From assembly GCA_900770705.1 (NCBI GenBank), contig CAAGLF010000079.1:1-41610 (forward strand): a stretch of DNA of 41,610 nucleotides, in the 5' to 3' direction. Below, piece after piece: positions 40,453 through 41,610 of the stretch. This DNA is from Bacteroidaceae bacterium (GTDB taxonomy: Bacteria > Bacteroidota > Bacteroidia > Bacteroidales > Bacteroidaceae). The translations under genes were made by a program, and so were the position numbers. Numbering within the stretch: the stretch's first letter is position 1; each line of letters begins with the position of its first letter. A model generated the notes under the pieces. The model was not told the DNA's origin. It was given only the letters and a program-made list of their open reading frames with translations, and did no database searches.

Positions 40453-41534
40453 TCCGGGGCGTTGCGGGTGATGAGGGCCGTGAGTTGTTCGAGCAGGGCG
40501 GCCGTAGCCTGCTGTGTCTGGGAGAGCGGGCGGCCGGCCGGTGCGGCCAGACATTCCTGCGCCGTCTCTCGATAGCGGTTGCGGCAGGTGGCCGCGTAGA
40601 GGAGGGTGAAAACGGGGGCGAGTGTGGCGGTCGGGCGGCGTTTCTCCAAGTCGCGCTGGCAGAGCTGCACGTAGCGGGCGGCTTCTGCGGTGTGGCGAAG
40701 GAGTGTGTGGCTCAGTGCCAGCATGGTACGGTAGCGGAGGCGTGCCTTTCCGGCCGGCACTTCGAGTTCGCCCATCTGTCCGACAAAGCGGGTGACGTCG
40801 GAGAGGGAGCTGCAGGTCAGCTCGCCGCTCCGATGGTACTGGAGGGCGGCTTTGGCCAGCCGCGGGGCATAGCTGTCGAGCTTGTCGTAGAGATGGCGGG
40901 CTGTATCGGAGAAACGTAACAGGCGGATCTGCTGGGGACTGACGTTGAGCAGGGGAACGTTGAAGAGGTGGTTGACCTGCACGACTACGCGTCCAGTCTC
41001 CTTTCCGCGGCTGCTGAGGAATATGCCTTCGACACCGTCGAATGGTCCGCCCACGATGCGCACTTTGTCGCCGCGCTGCCATTCTTCGGGGGCGGGCTGA
41101 TAGCAGGGCACGCAGCCCTGATATACTTCGGCCACGCGGATAAATATGTCCATCTCGGCGTCGGGAACGACGAGAAGGGAGCTGTCGCCGCCGGCGGGCT
41201 TGCTGTGTAAGAGATTGTAGTCGGGATGGTGGCGGCGGAAGTCGAGCAGGCTGCTCAGGTCGGTCTGCAGAAAGACGTAGTTGAAGAGAAGGGCTCTCGG
41301 CCGGCCGGCGGTCCCGTCGGCCGCGACGGGACGATAGGTGGGCGCGAACCAACGGAGTTCGGGCAACCCCTTGCGCCGGCGTTCGGCCTGCTCATACTGC
41401 ATTTCGGTGTCTATGCGAGCGGCTGCGCGGGGCAGTGAGAGGACGTACCAGCACAGTGGTTCGCCGGCGGTGGTCTGTGGCATAGAAAAGGGTTGGGAAC
41501 GGGAGCGTTTTCGAGGCAAAAGTGTATACTTCAT
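40449..41534 (-). CDS. UpxY-like NusG-family transcription antiterminator with C-terminal extension
   Basis: A 361-residue NusG paralogue. The NGN domain begins CWYVLSLPRAAARIDTEMQ (about 28-46), continues through LRWFAPTYRPV and ALLFNYVFLQTDL, and is followed by a KOW domain, WQRGDKVRIVGGPFDGVEGIFL and RVVVQVNHLFNVPLL (about 152-200). UpxY proteins bind RNA polymerase at the start of a capsule operon and prevent premature termination over its length. A normal UpxY would end near residue 200; here about 150 helical residues follow (LYDKLDSYAPRLAKAALQY, LRYRTMLALSHTLLRHTAEAARYV). ATG 41534 is used; ATG at residue 18 is an alternative. First gene of the operon. Confidence 0.88.
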   Translation of the reverse strand: MKYTLLPRKRSRSQPFSMPQTTAGEPLCWYVLSLPRAAARIDTEMQYEQAERRRKGLPELRWFAPTYRPVAADGTAGRPRALLFNYVFLQTDLSSLLDFRRHHPDYNLLHSKPAGGDSSLLVVPDAEMDIFIRVAEVYQGCVPCYQPAPEEWQRGDKVRIVGGPFDGVEGIFLSSRGKETGRVVVQVNHLFNVPLLNVSPQQIRLLRFSDTARHLYDKLDSYAPRLAKAALQYHRSGELTCSSLSDVTRFVGQMGELEVPAGKARLRYRTMLALSHTLLRHTAEAARYVQLCQRDLEKRRPTATLAPVFTLLYAATCRNRYRETAQECLAAPAGRPLSQTQQATAALLEQLTALITRNAPE

Positions 41535-41610
41535 CCTCCACGGACAATTTTCATTTGCCTGTATATCAAATTCTTATCGTCGTACTTTTCATAACTTCCG
41601 AAAACTTTCC
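41535..41610 (-). promoter_or_regulatory. Leader region of the capsule operon (partial)
   Basis: The 76 bases before the UpxY-like gene must contain at least the leader of the capsule operon. They are AT-rich, but I see no TAnnTTTG core and no inverted repeats of an invertible promoter. Such elements could lie beyond the window edge. Confidence 0.35.

Noticed and set aside
41535..41610. Invertible promoter upstream of the UpxY-like gene
   Set aside because: No inverted repeats or promoter core are visible in the 76 bases present; the window ends too soon to decide.

Overview
The window is chromosomal DNA from a member of the Bacteroidales with fairly high GC. The evidence is the Bacteroidetes-type promoter core (TAnnTTTG) upstream of several genes, a Bacteroides-type serine palmitoyltransferase, an OxyR/rubrerythrin pair, an anaerobic sulfatase maturase, and a capsule locus headed by an UpxY-like NusG paralogue. 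I cannot name the genus with confidence. I saw no tRNA, rRNA, CRISPR array or transposase.

Positions 1-20,600 are mainly housekeeping: a UvrD/PcrA helicase, a small lipoprotein, a CCA-type tRNA nucleotidyltransferase, a frame-broken acyltransferase, a probable sphingolipid cluster (SDR reductase, serine palmitoyltransferase, lipid kinase), a radical SAM sulfatase maturase, nagB, glyA, pyrB-pyrI, rubrerythrin, oxyR, a QueD-like protein lacking the usual catalytic Cys, ribosomal protein S1 and a second lipoprotein. The spacers carry a recurring family of short GC-core/AT-arm modules (CGCCGCAG, CTGCCGCAG and CCTCGGAG cores flanked by A or T runs). They are arranged either as long near-perfect hairpins or as about 21-bp tandem arrays.

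Positions 41,534 down to 20,857 form one minus-strand surface-polysaccharide operon of about 20.7 kb. In transcription order it holds: an UpxY-like antiterminator with a long C-terminal extension, a coupled unknown protein, a flippase remnant, a hexapeptide acetyltransferase, a NeuA/PseG-like fusion, NeuB, an acyltransferase, a Wzx flippase, a probable sialyltransferase, two GT4 enzymes, another acyltransferase, a Wzy-like polymerase, GT2, GT4, a pyruvyl transferase-like protein, an FrhB-like Fe-S protein, GT2, a nucleotidyltransferase-fold protein and the initiating sugar-phosphate transferase. The predicted product is a nonulosonic-acid (sialic-type) capsule or O-glycan with acyl and perhaps pyruvyl decorations. 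The segment from about 32.7 to 40.4 kb is visibly more AT-rich than the rest, which suggests a recently exchanged cassette.

The most striking observation concerns exact seven-base G/C tracts. All three membrane acyltransferase genes contain a G7/C7 run that puts the gene out of frame, and in each case adding one base restores a complete reading frame from a sensible start codon. Three tracts also share a 13-base flank (AAATTA + C7 on the coding strand). This looks like a slipped-strand contingency system for surface acylation. Systematic undercalling of G8 tracts is the main competing explanation.
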